From: Toxorhynchites rutilus septentrionalis
Taxonomy: Eukaryota; Arthropoda; Insecta; Diptera; Culicidae
NCBI RefSeq assembly: GCF_029784135.1
Contig: NC_073745.1
Coordinates: 315,446,787 to 315,510,786, forward strand
DNA length: 64,000 nucleotides
Direction: 5' to 3'
The notes below the pieces were generated by a model. The model was not told the origin of the DNA. It searched no databases and saw only the letters and a list, made by a program, of their open reading frames with translations. This document shows positions 46,133-57,300 of this stretch, piece by piece (the stretch's first letter is position 1; the number at the start of each line of letters is the position of its first letter). A program made the position numbers and the translations under genes.

Positions 46133-48485
46133 TTATTTATTTATTAATTCCATCTGACATCAAATTGTCTTACTGAACCTACTTAAATCTAATACAAATA
46201 TATACATTGCGATTGTCAACTTCTTCTAAAATATTCTTTAAATCTACTTCGAAGCGCTGTGCTTGCGGGGTTAAAATCAAAGAGGTGAAAAATCTTATTA
46301 AAGGTAGCAGACATGAATTCCAACGGATCATGCTGACCATACACACTGTTCCGGAAATCGAGCCTTAGGAAATCACGGTGACGCAGGGTGCGCTCTGGAG
46401 CATACATATTGACGTTAGCTAGCAAGGAAGGAGAATCAGTCTCACTCCTCAGCAGTTTCGCAACAAACTTGGCTTGTACTGCAGATCGCCTATTCTCCAG
46501 AGTATCAATTCCCAGCAAGTTACAGCGTTCCTCGTAAGGAGGCAATTCCCTTGGGTTCCGCCACGGAAGATTCCTCAAAGCACGACGCACGAACTTTCTT
46601 TGGACAGATTCAATGCGCGCTTTCCAAATGCCGGGGAAAGGGCACCATACGACAGAAGCAAATTCCAGGATAGAGCGAACCAGCGCACAGTAGAGAGATT
46701 TCAAGCAAAGCGAATCCATCGGTGACCTTCAAAACGAAAACGAGCAGTTTGTTTGCCCTGGAGATGATATCGTTATAGTGGTAGATGAATGTGAACTCCT
46801 CGTCAAGTATTACACCCCAATCGCGAACTCGTTGAACCCGCTCGATGGCTTCGCCGGACAACATGTAGGGGAAAGTGATGGGATTTCGCTTCCTGGTAAA
46901 CGAAATAATTTGGCATTTCTCAACGCTCAGCGTCATACAATTTCGTGCACACCACGTCTGAAAAATGTTCAGCAATCCTTGAAGATGATGACAATCATCT
47001 ATGTTCTCAACGATAACGTAGACCTTAGAATCATCAGCATAGAAGAGCCTCGTTCCTCGGGGCAAAATCAAGGGCACGTCATTTATGAACAATGAAGAAA
47101 GTAAGGGGCCTAAATTGCTCCCCTGAGGCACTCCAGATATGTTTGTGAATGACTCGGACTCATATGACCCAATTTTCACACACAAAGTTCGATTCGTCAG
47201 GTCCCGAACCACTCGACAAAACCTACACCACATTTCGCTAAATTTTCGAGAAGGATTCGATGATCGGCCCGGTCAAAAGATGTCTTCAAGTCCAAGTAGA
47301 CGGCATCCACTTGCTTACCAGCGCGGATACAACGCGATGAGAACTCAACTAGATTGGTGCTCACGGATCTTTGTGGGTAGAAACCATGCTGATTCATTGA
47401 TATGTACTGCTTGCAACTGGCAAAAAGCGATTCATTTATGATGATTCAAACAGTTTTAAGCAGGCGCAAAGAGAAGTAATGCCGCGATAGTTTATAGCAT
47501 CTCGTCTATCTCCTTTCTTGTGAATGGGAAATAGATGCAATTTTTTCCAGCTCGAAGGAGACACACGCTGCTGCAGTGATCGATTAAAAAGTTTCGTCAG
47601 CGGAGAGGCCAGTGAAAAACTGCATTTTTTCAATACTGCAGGTGAAATTCCATCCGGACCTGGAGCATACGTGGTTTTAGGCTTTTGAATTGCTTGAAAT
47701 ACCTCCTGCTCAGATATTTCAAACATTTCAAAGTTAAACACATCCCGAGGAGCATCCTGGATAGCTGATCTAACTTGTTCAAGCTGAGCTGTATAACTGT
47801 TGAAAGAGTGTTTAAACTGTCGAGCAAAAAGTTCGCATTTATCACTGATCGAGTCAGAACAAAACTCGTCGAGATGCACTGATGTTGGAAGACCGTTTTC
47901 GTTTCGCTTCGAGTTGACAAACGACCAGAACTGTTTTGGATTCACACGTAGGCTTTCCTCAATACGAACTTTGTATCGGGTATACAAAAATGCATTGTAT
48001 CTCCTGTACTCATTGCTAGCCTGATTGAACTGCAGCTTCGAGTGTTGAGATCGATGACTGCAGTAGGTAGTAGAGCAGCAGATCGACGAAGTTTCAGCAA
48101 GCGTAAACGGTTGTTTGTCCATGGCGGTTTACACGGAGGAGGTCTCAATAGAACATGCTCTCCAATCGCCTGAAGTACAGCGTTGGAGAAGTATCCAAAG
48201 GCTTTATCGATATCATGAATCGTGTCCAGAGTATTCCAGTCGACCACAAGCAATGCTGCACACAAATGCTCAAAATTGGCCCGTTTGAAATCGTATCCAG
48301 GATCATTAAATTCAGTTCCGTATGTTACAGCTGTTGGAAATTCGACGACTAGCTCGAATGGAGGATGGCGAGGATCAATCTTAGAGAGCGCTTCAATGGA
48401 TTCGCTAATGAGGTAACTCGGTGGCACGATGTCGTTAACGAGGACAAGATCAAGAGTGCGGTTCTCTGTATTCTCCAAGGACTGT
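46133..48485 (-). mobile_element. Non-LTR retrotransposon (CR1/Jockey-like), second copy
   Basis: The minus-strand element ends in an AAATAAATAATA tail at 46133-46150. Coding order and motifs match the 21.6-23.9 kb element, but the two are diverged enough to be separate subfamilies. The 5' end is truncated within the endonuclease domain near 48485. Confidence 0.85.
46216..48478 (-). pseudogene. LINE ORF2, second copy, multiply broken
   Basis: Fragments in order from the 5' side: NRTLDLVLVND and RHPPFELVVEF (end of endonuclease, 47942-48478); PKQFWSFVNSKRNENGLPTS and APGPDGISPAVL with HKKGDRRDAINYRGI (47436-48122); HGFYPQRSVSTNL and DLKTSFDRADHR (47197-47397); SGVPQGSNLGPLLSSLFIND and the active-site FYADDSKVYV (46610-47233); then RNLPWRNPRELPPYEERCNL (46216-46719). 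At least four frame changes separate them. The catalytic YADD is kept but no full enzyme can be made. Confidence 0.85.
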
Positions 48486-48489
48486 GAAG

Positions 48490-49405
48490 CTAGGTTTAAA
48501 GAATGTAAGAATAAGGAGATGGATCGAGAACAGTGATATTCGACTTACCCTCACCGTCATGATTACTTCCTCGTTATCGTCATGGATTGTGTTCCTAGTG
48601 ATAAGATACAACAGTCCAAGCAAGTGACGTGCTACTAATCACGTCACCGATTCTGCTCTCTCAGAATCGTTTCAAGATGTTTGAATCAATGGATTGGAAA
48701 TATTTCTACGCATCTAGGAAATTTAATACTTTTTTAGATAAACAATTGAATAATTGTAAAATATCAAGCATTATCTTACGAGCTAAATCCCACGTTTTGA
48801 TTGATACTATTTGTGTTTCTCAAATTGTACCGACCAGAAAAACAAACAGCGGAACACAATTTGAGTACAGTAGAACTCCGATTATCAACGGAAAAGTTTG
48901 ACAAGATCACAGCGAATAAAGAACATCGTGAAAAAGGCAATAAAGGACTAAAAATGAGGTAAAAATGCGAAAAAAGGTTATTTCAGAATGAAAAGTATAT
49001 TTTATCAATACAAAAATCATGAAATTATCCATCTGCAAGCTCGTGTACACAAATGATGAGATAATGTGAAAGCTATGATCAAAACGAAAGAACGTGACCC
49101 TACCACTTAATGACAATTTCCGGGAAGGCCTATTCATTTACTATGTAATTCGCTAATTTTAGTTAATTCGTGCATTGTTCTCGGGTTGACAGTGCATTAA
49201 AGTACAACACATTGCAAGCCGGATAGTTTTTGCGAATAAGAGATTTTTCCAGCAGCGAGAGCTGTGCAGGACTGCCTAGTGTATTTTCAGTATAGTCTGG
49301 TTGCTGGTGACTAAAAAGTCTGGATTTGTTTGAATCTGCTCAAAATAGGAATAAATTTTTCTAAATTATATCGGTTGACGTTCATTCAAAATCATGAATT
49401 TTTTA
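48490..49405. other. Unassigned DNA with a possible pogo/Tigger end
   Basis: CAGTAGAACTCCGATTATCA at 48867-48886 resembles pogo/Tigger terminal repeats. No partner end or transposase is visible. A GTGACGTGCTACTAATCACG palindrome-like stretch lies at about 48624. Nothing else is recognised. Confidence 0.3.
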
Positions 49406-49520
49406 ATATAAGGTAAATGATTTTGGTTTGTCCAGTCGAAAATATGATCATGGTTTGTCAACTTTTTTGAATTCTCTAGTTCAGCGCACCTGTGTCAAAT
49501 TAGGTATTCGAATGTTTCAA

Positions 49521-49523
<3 letters not shown>

Positions 49524-49602
<79 letters not shown>
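49524..49602. repeat. (AT)n microsatellite
   Basis: About 39 AT units lie inside the pogo-like element. The related copy at 19.5 kb has only AACATATTAATTAAATTG at this place, so the array expanded after the copies separated. Confidence 0.97.
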
Positions 49603-49608
<6 letters not shown>

Positions 49609-49768
49609 CTTTTCATAATTTACATCAGTTTTATAGTATAGTTTTACGGATTCACATGACCTTCTATTGGTGTCAATGCGCCTCTCATTTGAGTTAACTT
49701 TTAATCAATCACCAGATCATTATTTGGCACGTATTTACACCTTTTCTAGGTTATACTACTTACAAATA

Positions 49769-50931
49769 TTAGGCTGTCAAAAAAAGTCCTGCGGTATTTT
49801 TTTTGAATTTTCATTTGTTCATAAAATTAGTTACAATCATCTGTTTTAAGTCAAATATGCGCCGTTTTGTTCGATGACTTGTTCCCAACGAGATGCCAAC
49901 TTCATAATACCCCTGTTATAGAAGCTCGCTCCCTTATTGGCAAAAAACTCGGATAGCCAATTTTCACAGGCCTCTTTTGTGGCTAACTTCTGACTACCTA
50001 GCTCGTTCGCCATGGACAAAAACAGGAGGTAGTCACTTGGTGCAAGGTCCGGACTCTACGGCGGATGCAAAAGAACCTCCCATCCGAGCTCCCGGAGCTT
50101 CTGGCGCGTCACCAAAGAAGTGTGTGGCTTGGCGTTGTCCTGATGGAAGACAATGCGGCCTCTGTTTATCAAAGATGGCCTCTTCTTCATGAGTGCTACC
50201 TTCAAGCGGTCCAGTTGTTGGCAGTACAGGTCCGAATTGAGCGTTTGGCCATAGGGAAGCAGCTCATAATAGATTATTCCTTGACAATCCCACCAAACAC
50301 ACAGCAGAACCTTCCTGGCCGTTAATGAGGGCTTGGCCACCGTCTGAGCCGCTTCAGCGGGCTTCGACCACGACCGTTTGCGCTTCACGTTGACGTAAGT
50401 GAACCACTTTTCATCGCCAGTCACCATCCGCTTCAGAAACGGGTCGATTTTTTTGCGATTTAGCAGCGATTCACATGCGTCGGCCGATGCTACGGCTGCT
50501 ACTATGCCGGTCTTTCTCGGCTAATTCCGCGATTTTGTCGCAATTTTTGACGACAGGCCTTCCGGAGCGTGGCGCATCTTCGACGACCTCTACACCAGAA
50601 CGAAAACGTTGAAACCATCGTTGTGCGGTGGAAATGGAAACTGTATCGGGTCCATAAACTGCACTAATTTTATTGGCAGCTTGAGATGCATTTTTGCCTT
50701 TGTCATAGTAGTAAATACTGTAAAATATGTCGGATTTTCTCTTTATTTTGCTCCATATTTGCGACACTATAACTCACGAACGACTTAACCAAACAAAACA
50801 CTGTCAAGGACTATATTATAGCGCGCCTTTCCAACAAGCTATATTATGACTCGATACAATGAATACAACTAGAACTACGCGCTTACGACGACACCTCGCG
50901 GAAATACCGCAGGACTTTTTTGACAGCCTAA
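49769..50931 (-). mobile_element. mariner element, copy 2
   Basis: Ends TTAGGCTGTCAAAAAAAGTC and, inverted, TTAGGCTGTCAAAAAAGTCC are flanked by TA at 49767-49768 and 50932-50933. It is 108 bp shorter than copy 1 and very similar over the rest. It sits inside the pogo-like element at ACAAATATTATAAACATCATG. Confidence 0.93.
49846..50757 (-). pseudogene. mariner transposase, internally deleted (copy 2)
   Basis: The start at 50757 corresponds to that of copy 1, but an AATA-type insertion near 50715 shifts the frame within the first 15 codons. About 108 bp are missing between SSRSIG and the codons before NRK, removing the second helix-turn-helix and the WVPH linker. The catalytic part is cleaner than in copy 1: TGDEKW, FHQDNAKPHTS and the C-terminal part to the TAA at 49846 lack the frame errors of copy 1. 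Each copy therefore retains regions the other has lost. Confidence 0.88.
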
Positions 50932-51169
50932 TATTGTAAACATCATGCTTGCACACCATTTGTATCAAATTTACATAGCTAAACCATGTAATTAACGCAT
51001 TTCGATTACCTCAATTCTGATCATGAGTTGTCCGATTCACTAATGCTGTTTTGTCCACATGATTTCTATGACAACCGCATGGCGCGCTGCAATTTGTTTA
51101 TTGTGTCCTTCGCGCATAGCAGAAATAAAGTTTCTCTGTGTTGAGTGTGTTGAGGTGAACACTTTTAAA

Positions 51170-51262
51170 ATGCCCAAGAAAAGGCAATACTCTGAAGAAA
51201 GCCTGAATTATGAATGGATCATACAGCAAACTCAAACATTGATAAATGCAAAGTCTACTTGA
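51170..51262 (+). pseudogene. Pogo-like transposase N-terminal fragment
   Basis: MPKKRQYSEESLNYEWIIQQ, then TQTLINAKST and a stop. The basic start and YSEESL motif match the opening of psq-domain transposases (pogo/Tigger/CENP-B-like). About 30 residues remain of a protein normally several hundred long. The similarity is short, so this could be chance. Confidence 0.4.
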
Positions 51263-51460
51263 AAATTCGAATTTCTCTCTCTCAAAAATGGTGATATCTA
51301 ATGATCATAATTTCTCTTTGAGCTTTTCAGCAAACCCAAACTCGTATTGATTATGTGTTATTTTCATGAATAAAAATCGATTTGAATTTACTAGTTGCGT
51401 GAAAACACCCTAAATCGGACAAACCAAGATTACTTACCCTACTTATCATGACCATTGCAC

Positions 51461-52922
51461 AATGATCCAGGAGATGCATTTAAGTGGAAACTAGCATTTA
51501 GAGCTCGACAGTTATTCGCTAGACAAAAACTGTCTTCGACCAAGTTGTTACATATAATAGAGCGCTCATTTTTATGTTATCAAAAATAGTGACCAAAATT
51601 GTCGATGAAATGAAACCAATATAACTTTCTTATCTTTATAGATAGAGGTAAACATAGTTCGACAATGTTGTAGCCTCAGTTATTTCAGACATCTTTGCAG
51701 AACAAAGTTTTGTTCGATCTCTTGAGATAACCGATATAGGGCTTTTTTCCAAGTTGCGTTAGGGTCACCATAAAAAAAAAATTTTTTTAAATCTAAATTT
51801 ATATTTCAAATTTCACATAGAAACCGATTTTGAAAGACTTTTAGAACTTACTAATACAAACATTTTACGATGTAGAACTTGTCAGTATCTCAACTTCACT
51901 CAAAGTGTTTTATATTTCTTCCCAAAAATACGCTCTTTTCATTTGTTTGCAATTCCTTTTGGGGCAAACATAAAACATTTTTGTTGACGGAATTTGAAAG
52001 CACAAATTTCACTCTATATAACATGTGATATTAGAAACTTTGTGGGAGATATAGACAAAAACTGTCTTCGACAAAGTTGTTACATATGATAGAGCGCTCA
52101 TTTTTATGTTGTCAAAAATAGGGTGACCAAAATTTTCGTGAAATAAAAAATCTGACTTTCTTATCTTCGTGGATAGAGATAGACAAATCTCGACAATGTT
52201 GTAGCCCCATTAATTTAAATAACAACATTTTGCGATGCAGAACTTGTGAATCTCTAAATCCTGCTCAAAGTTATTGATTGTTTTTTACCCAAAAACTCAT
52301 GATTTCTATTTTAATTCACCCAAAAACAAAATATAACATAGTTTTGAAAATCACACATAATGTAGTGTGAAATCTGCTCTCTCAAATGCCGCCAATAAAC
52401 AATCTTTTATGTTTGCCCCAGAAAGAATGACAAACAAATGAAAAGAGCGTATTTTTTGGGAACAAATATCAAAAACTTTCAGTCAAGTTGGGATATTGAC
52501 AAGTTCTACATCGCAAAATGTTCATATTAGTAATTTCTAAAAGTCTTTCGAAGACAGTTTGTATATAGAATTTGAAATATAAAAGTTAGAGCAAAAAACC
52601 CTTTTTTTTCATGGTGACCCTAACGCAACTTATAAAAAAAAGCCCTATATCGGTTATTTCTAGAGATAGAAAAAAACTTTGTTCTACAAAGGTGTCTGAA
52701 ATAACTGAGATTACAACATTGTCGAGCTATGTTTACCTCTATCTATAAAGATAAGAAAGTTATATTTTTTATTTCACCGACATTTTTGGTCACCCTATTT
52801 TTGATAACATAAAAATGAGCGCTCTATCATATGTAACAACTTGGTCGAAGACAGTTTTTGTCTAGAGATAAACTGTTCAGCTCTAAATGCTAATTTCCAC
52901 TTAAATGCCACTCCTGGACCAA
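51461..52922. repeat. Large foldback (inverted repeat) with about 520-bp arms
   Basis: The left arm (51461-51990) begins CAGGAGATGCATTTAAGTGG. The right arm (52400-52922) ends with the complement of CAGGAGTGGCATTTAAGTGG. Shared blocks in mirror order include CAGTTATTTCAGACA, GATATAGGGCTTTTTT, CGCAACTT/AAGTTGCG and AAAAGAGCGTATTTTTGGG. The loop region (51990-52400) contains a third, direct copy of part of the left arm (52040-52250). No transposase is encoded. RNA from this stretch would fold into a hairpin several hundred bases long. Confidence 0.82.
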
Positions 52923-53207
52923 TGTGCATTGGTGTCACCCCTTTGAGGACGACACCGACACCCGGAGTGGACCGCCTCCGTACACTACGCCACTGCATCC
53001 ATGTAAACTTCATATTGAATGCAATTAATGATGAAACCATTCTGTGTTTACCAACACAAATAAACTTCACCTACTACTCCACCTTGTTATATGAAGCACT
53101 GCAGTTCACTCATACAATGTGTTCTTGTTTGCAAGCTTGTGTACAATCATATGACTCGCTAGCTGAATGTTATCATTGATCATGTCGATCAATAATTCCT
53201 GCTTAAC

Positions 53208-53508
53208 TTTTCAATAGGACCTATCTGTTTTGATCGATTCTCTTCATTGACTTTCTCTTTCGATAATCACGGCCTTATAAACAGATTTTGCGCCAGTTTT
53301 GCTATAGAGGCGAATGAACTGCAAAGTTTAAAGCCTCTTAAAAACAAAGAAAGAAGAAGAAGTTTTGCCACATAGTTTGATAAACGAGATTTCCCTCCAC
53401 ACTCCCGATTATCGAACACTTCAGAGAATGCTTTTACCGCTGAGTTATTAACGGTAGAAACTGTCGATGAAGAGAATCTATCAAAACAGATAGGTCCTAT
53501 TGGAAAGT
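53208..53508. mobile_element. MITE with about 42-bp inverted ends
   Basis: CTTTTCAATAGGACCTATCT, continuing to TGTTTTGATCGATTCTCTTC, is mirrored by GAAGAGAATCTATCAAAACA and GATAGGTCCTATTGGAAAG. The 300-bp unit is non-coding. It lies about 0.6 kb upstream of the secreted-protein gene. Confidence 0.75.
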
Positions 53509-53509
53509 G

Positions 53510-54131
53510 AGGCGTGAATTCGTTTCGATTCGATAATCAAAGCCATTGTGCAAAAATTATTCCTCTTTCCTTGAGTCCAATTCGTAAACAACGAATTTTG
53601 CAACCATTACGGTGTGGGTGAATCTCATAACGAATGGCGATAAAGCATTCATGGAATGAAGCGCATGCCTTCATATACACACACACACACCCGCATCGAA
53701 CTTGAAGTCCTTCGCTGGTGGATCGTATACATAATACATGAGGTAATAATGAGTTGATCAGTTGGAGTTGAACAAAAAACTATTGCATTTCGTTCAACAC
53801 ACTAACTAGTCCCAAAGCTTCACCAAAACTCTGACGAGACCCTCACCAGTAGTAGTCTGCTTTTACACGATCGCTGATCACCGATCACCGATCGGCGAAT
53901 GGCGATCCACCCAGCGTGAATGATGCTGCTGTTGGATGAATGTTCGAAATGTTCGCATTGGTGAGAGGCGCCAGTAGTGGCAATGGTAAACTTTTTTTGC
54001 CACTCGCAGGTGCCCGATTCTATGAACCACTTCTTAGTTGTCGCTTGAACGACGGTTATGCGCCAACAAGTTCTCCGCGCGACGGCGGTGGCTTCTGAAT
54101 GTGGTTGAGCAGTGAAATTACGACAGGAAAA
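53510..54131 (+). promoter_or_regulatory. Upstream region and likely 5' UTR of the secreted-protein gene
   Basis: No transposon is visible from 53510 to the start codon, unlike most of the window. A TGATCAGTTGG at about 53756-53766 fits the arthropod initiator TCAGT. GATCACCGATCACCGATCGG at 53877-53896 is a short tandem motif. A (CA)n run is at about 53677. No TATA box is evident. The transcription start is not determined. Confidence 0.35.
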
Positions 54132-54311
54132 ATGTCAAAATCGCGGGTGTTAATTGTGCTGATGGTCGCGACGAATGTTCAATTCTTGGCAGTTCAAAGT
54201 GCACCACTCGGGAAGAACGCCTTCGCAAACCAAAGCAGTGACAGGTCGAAGTTCTGGGACAAGGCCTACGACGAGGAGTTCACAAAAGTGCCATATGTTG
54301 GAAATAACCCC
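54132..54311 (+). CDS. Exon 1: signal peptide and N-terminus
   Basis: Sixty codons ending GGAAATAACCCC, followed by the donor GTAAGTGA at 54312. The ATG has A at -3. This exon lies 9.15 kb from the next one. Confidence 0.8.
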
Positions 54312-57300
54312 GTAAGTGAAATTGCTTTAACTGCTGCAAAGTGTGCGAGGGGTGAAGCGTTTAAGCAGCGATTACGGTTTCGCGCGGATCGTTAAGTGTG
54401 CTTACTTGTGGGTACATGAAATCTGTACGCAATCACCTTGCAAGGCTGTGTTGTTCAGTTGTGTAATGTGGATTAGCAATAACCACAACGTTGTGGGCCA
54501 TGTTAAACCAGTAGTCATCGTACGAAAAAAAGCGTGTTCTGTTGTACCCATGTCATTGTGTCGTTGTTTCGAATTGCTTGTCATGTTAAGCTTCGCTGGA
54601 AATTGAGTTATATATGGTTTTGCCATTGACTTTGTCTAAAATATTTGATGAAGTCTGCTGGAACTTCTTCCAGAGACGAGAACGAGAATGAAGCTGAATG
54701 CGGGAATAATTAAATTCAAGAAGCACACACAGCGTATCATTTTTACGACTCACTGATATGCAAATTTGAACTGACGAGATCGAAAATTCGTATTTTAGAT
54801 AAACGGTACTGAGCGTGAACCCTTCACTTCTCCCAGTTAATGGGAATGTGATGTTTTTGTCTGTTCTTGCATTGGTTTAATAACTATTAGCGACCGTTTG
54901 AGAAATGTTACGCATGTAAATCCTTCCTATTTCCCTATCATGTAAATGTAAGAATTGGATCATCGTCTGAGCTGCTAACTATTGGAATTTTTCCTCCGTT
55001 TCTTTTCGTAAATGATTACTTATTCTTATACAGCCATTCCATGCCAAACCGATATAGTCATCCTCAGATTTTCATGAAAGAAAATAAATTTGGAATTTTA
55101 ATGTTGGTTGCTTCGTGAAATTTCACATCAATAACTGATCATGCATTGTGAAACATTGAGCACAAGTGTAAGTGTGAAATTATGTATGGTAGCGGTAGCG
55201 TTAAAATGACCTTAGATATGAAACGATTTATTTTAATTTCTCGAGAACGGATCGTTCGGTTTAAGCCATCTGTTTTGTTGTGTTCATTTTCCCCCAAGGA
55301 AAGTTCATATGGCGAGAAAAATTTGAAATGTGACGGAACATTCGGAAAAGTGATTTTCCATATGCTCTATACATCGTATTAGGTTCTGTTATTCCAGATG
55401 AAATTCACATTTTGGTTTATAGGATCGTGTTCTGTTGGTTTGAAGCGAAAATGGAAATGGGTTGAATAAGCACTCATAAAGTAAAAATTATAAAAGAAAA
55501 CTACCTTTTCCATTTCAAATATATGTATAAGAAACATGTTTGTTCTAGTGAGAATAACACAGGAGCCATCTCGTTCACCTTCTGCATCTTCCATCGTGAT
55601 ACGCACCATTCAACGACTAATCACCATCCTTCTGTCATGATCACTCGGTTGTAAACACTGATGGAGTGAACAAATAAGCTCAACAACCAAACAAATCGTC
55701 TCTCCTCAGGGCGACCAAATCATTATCAAAGAGTTTAACGATGTAATTTTTCAAACACATCCAAAATCAGCATGCAACAGATAACCTAACAGAATCCTAT
55801 GTCAACTATGCGGTCGTGTCTCGGACACAATCCTCCAGTGACATTTTTCTTGAAAGCTGAGGTGTTTTTACATAACATATTTTAAAAAAAAGTAGAAGGG
55901 TCTGAGCATAAGGGGAACGGACGGAAGTTTGACGTAGGACTGTGATTGTTCAGAACAATTGTTTTTTAAAAAGTACTTCTTCATTGTTCAGAAAACTGAA
56001 ACTCTTGAAACTCCAAAGAGTAGCCCTGAAAAGGGCCGTTTGTTATATATACTCATACCTGTCAAACTATCAAAATCGAGTCGTATAGGTTCTACTGCTC
56101 AATCTATCATAGGATAAATTGAATTATTGAGAATTATGAATATGAGTCATGTAGAGTATTATTATTTCATTTCGTTTCATTTTTTTGATGCGATGTAATG
56201 CCGATCTCAATCAGTCCTCGCATGATAATCGCTGGCATCCTCCTAGTATTGATATCATTGTACAATTGCCCATGTTGCTGCAGCCCGGAAGACACTCGCC
56301 TCAGATGTTCGTCACCCCGTCATATACAGAACTCATTCGCTAACTGAACTATCTTCAACTGGACTTATCAATAACAGAGCGTACGTTAACTGGGTTGCAA
56401 AGCAGTTATGTATTAATAGTAGATATCGTCATCAATTTTAAGTACTGCTTTTGCTGTTTTGTAGTTCCGTTAGCGAGTAAAAATCGATAATTGTATTGAT
56501 TTCCCGACCCTATTAATGAACTATCACTGTATGGGTGACACTTTCCTCGTTGCTTTTTGATTTGATTTGAGTGATGCACGAAATCTTTTTTTTTATCCCA
56601 TTTATTTATTTGAGGCTCATTAGCATTTTAGCTGTAACAGAGCCGAATTTTAATCGTGTACATGTCACATGATTATCATATCTATAATTAGCACATTACA
56701 CACAGTTGCCATTCGCCAGTATTCCTTCTATACCATTACATATGGTACATTCACACAATAGCCATTTAGGCGTAAGAGTTTTCTATCTGTTCTTCCATTA
56801 TCCAGTTAGACCGGACAGCGGAGACAGTTGATTGATCATTGTTGAGTTATTTATTGCACGAAATCTTGCATCTGATTATTTCAATATGTCGAAAAAGATT
56901 TTGCTAATTTGTTTGATAGAACGAATTATTGCACACAATTTTGTGTTGCATACAGCATTCATAGGAAGTTGAAAGGCGTCGTGCAAAATTACGTAACACT
57001 AAAAATCCGGATTTTGGACCGCCTCCCCCCCTACGCAATTTCCTATCTCTAATATACAGAAAGTAACGCAACCTCGACCTCTTCCCCCCTTATCGCGTTA
57101 CGTAACTTGTGCACGACGCCAAAGAAAGAATGCATAATACATGATTTTCCTTCGCATTCGCTCGCAAAACATACCTCTTTTATTTGTTAAATTTCTCACT
57201 TGTTTTATTATTTCCACTGTTGATGTCTCAAGCAAAAAAAATTATGGATAAATTTGCTGTCCAATAGTATATATTATAACATATATCGAAAGAACGATTC

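Larger units (their letters stand above)
49411..51439 (+). mobile_element. Pogo-like DNA transposon interrupted by mariner copy 2
   Basis: The left end AGGTAAATGATTTTGGTTTG and the right end, inverted, GGGTAAGTAATCTTGGTTTG are flanked by TA at 49409-49410 and 51440-51441. A related, mariner-free piece is at 19435-19955. Near the right side, MPKKRQYSEESLNYEW (51170-51217) looks like the start of a pogo-type transposase with a psq helix-turn-helix, but the frame ends after 31 codons. The element is a deletion derivative. The family call rests on that short motif. Confidence 0.6.

Noticed and set aside
54099..54131. Upstream ATG as the start of the secreted protein
   Set aside because: It has T at -3 and would add eleven polar residues before a signal peptide; the ATG at 54132 has A at -3.
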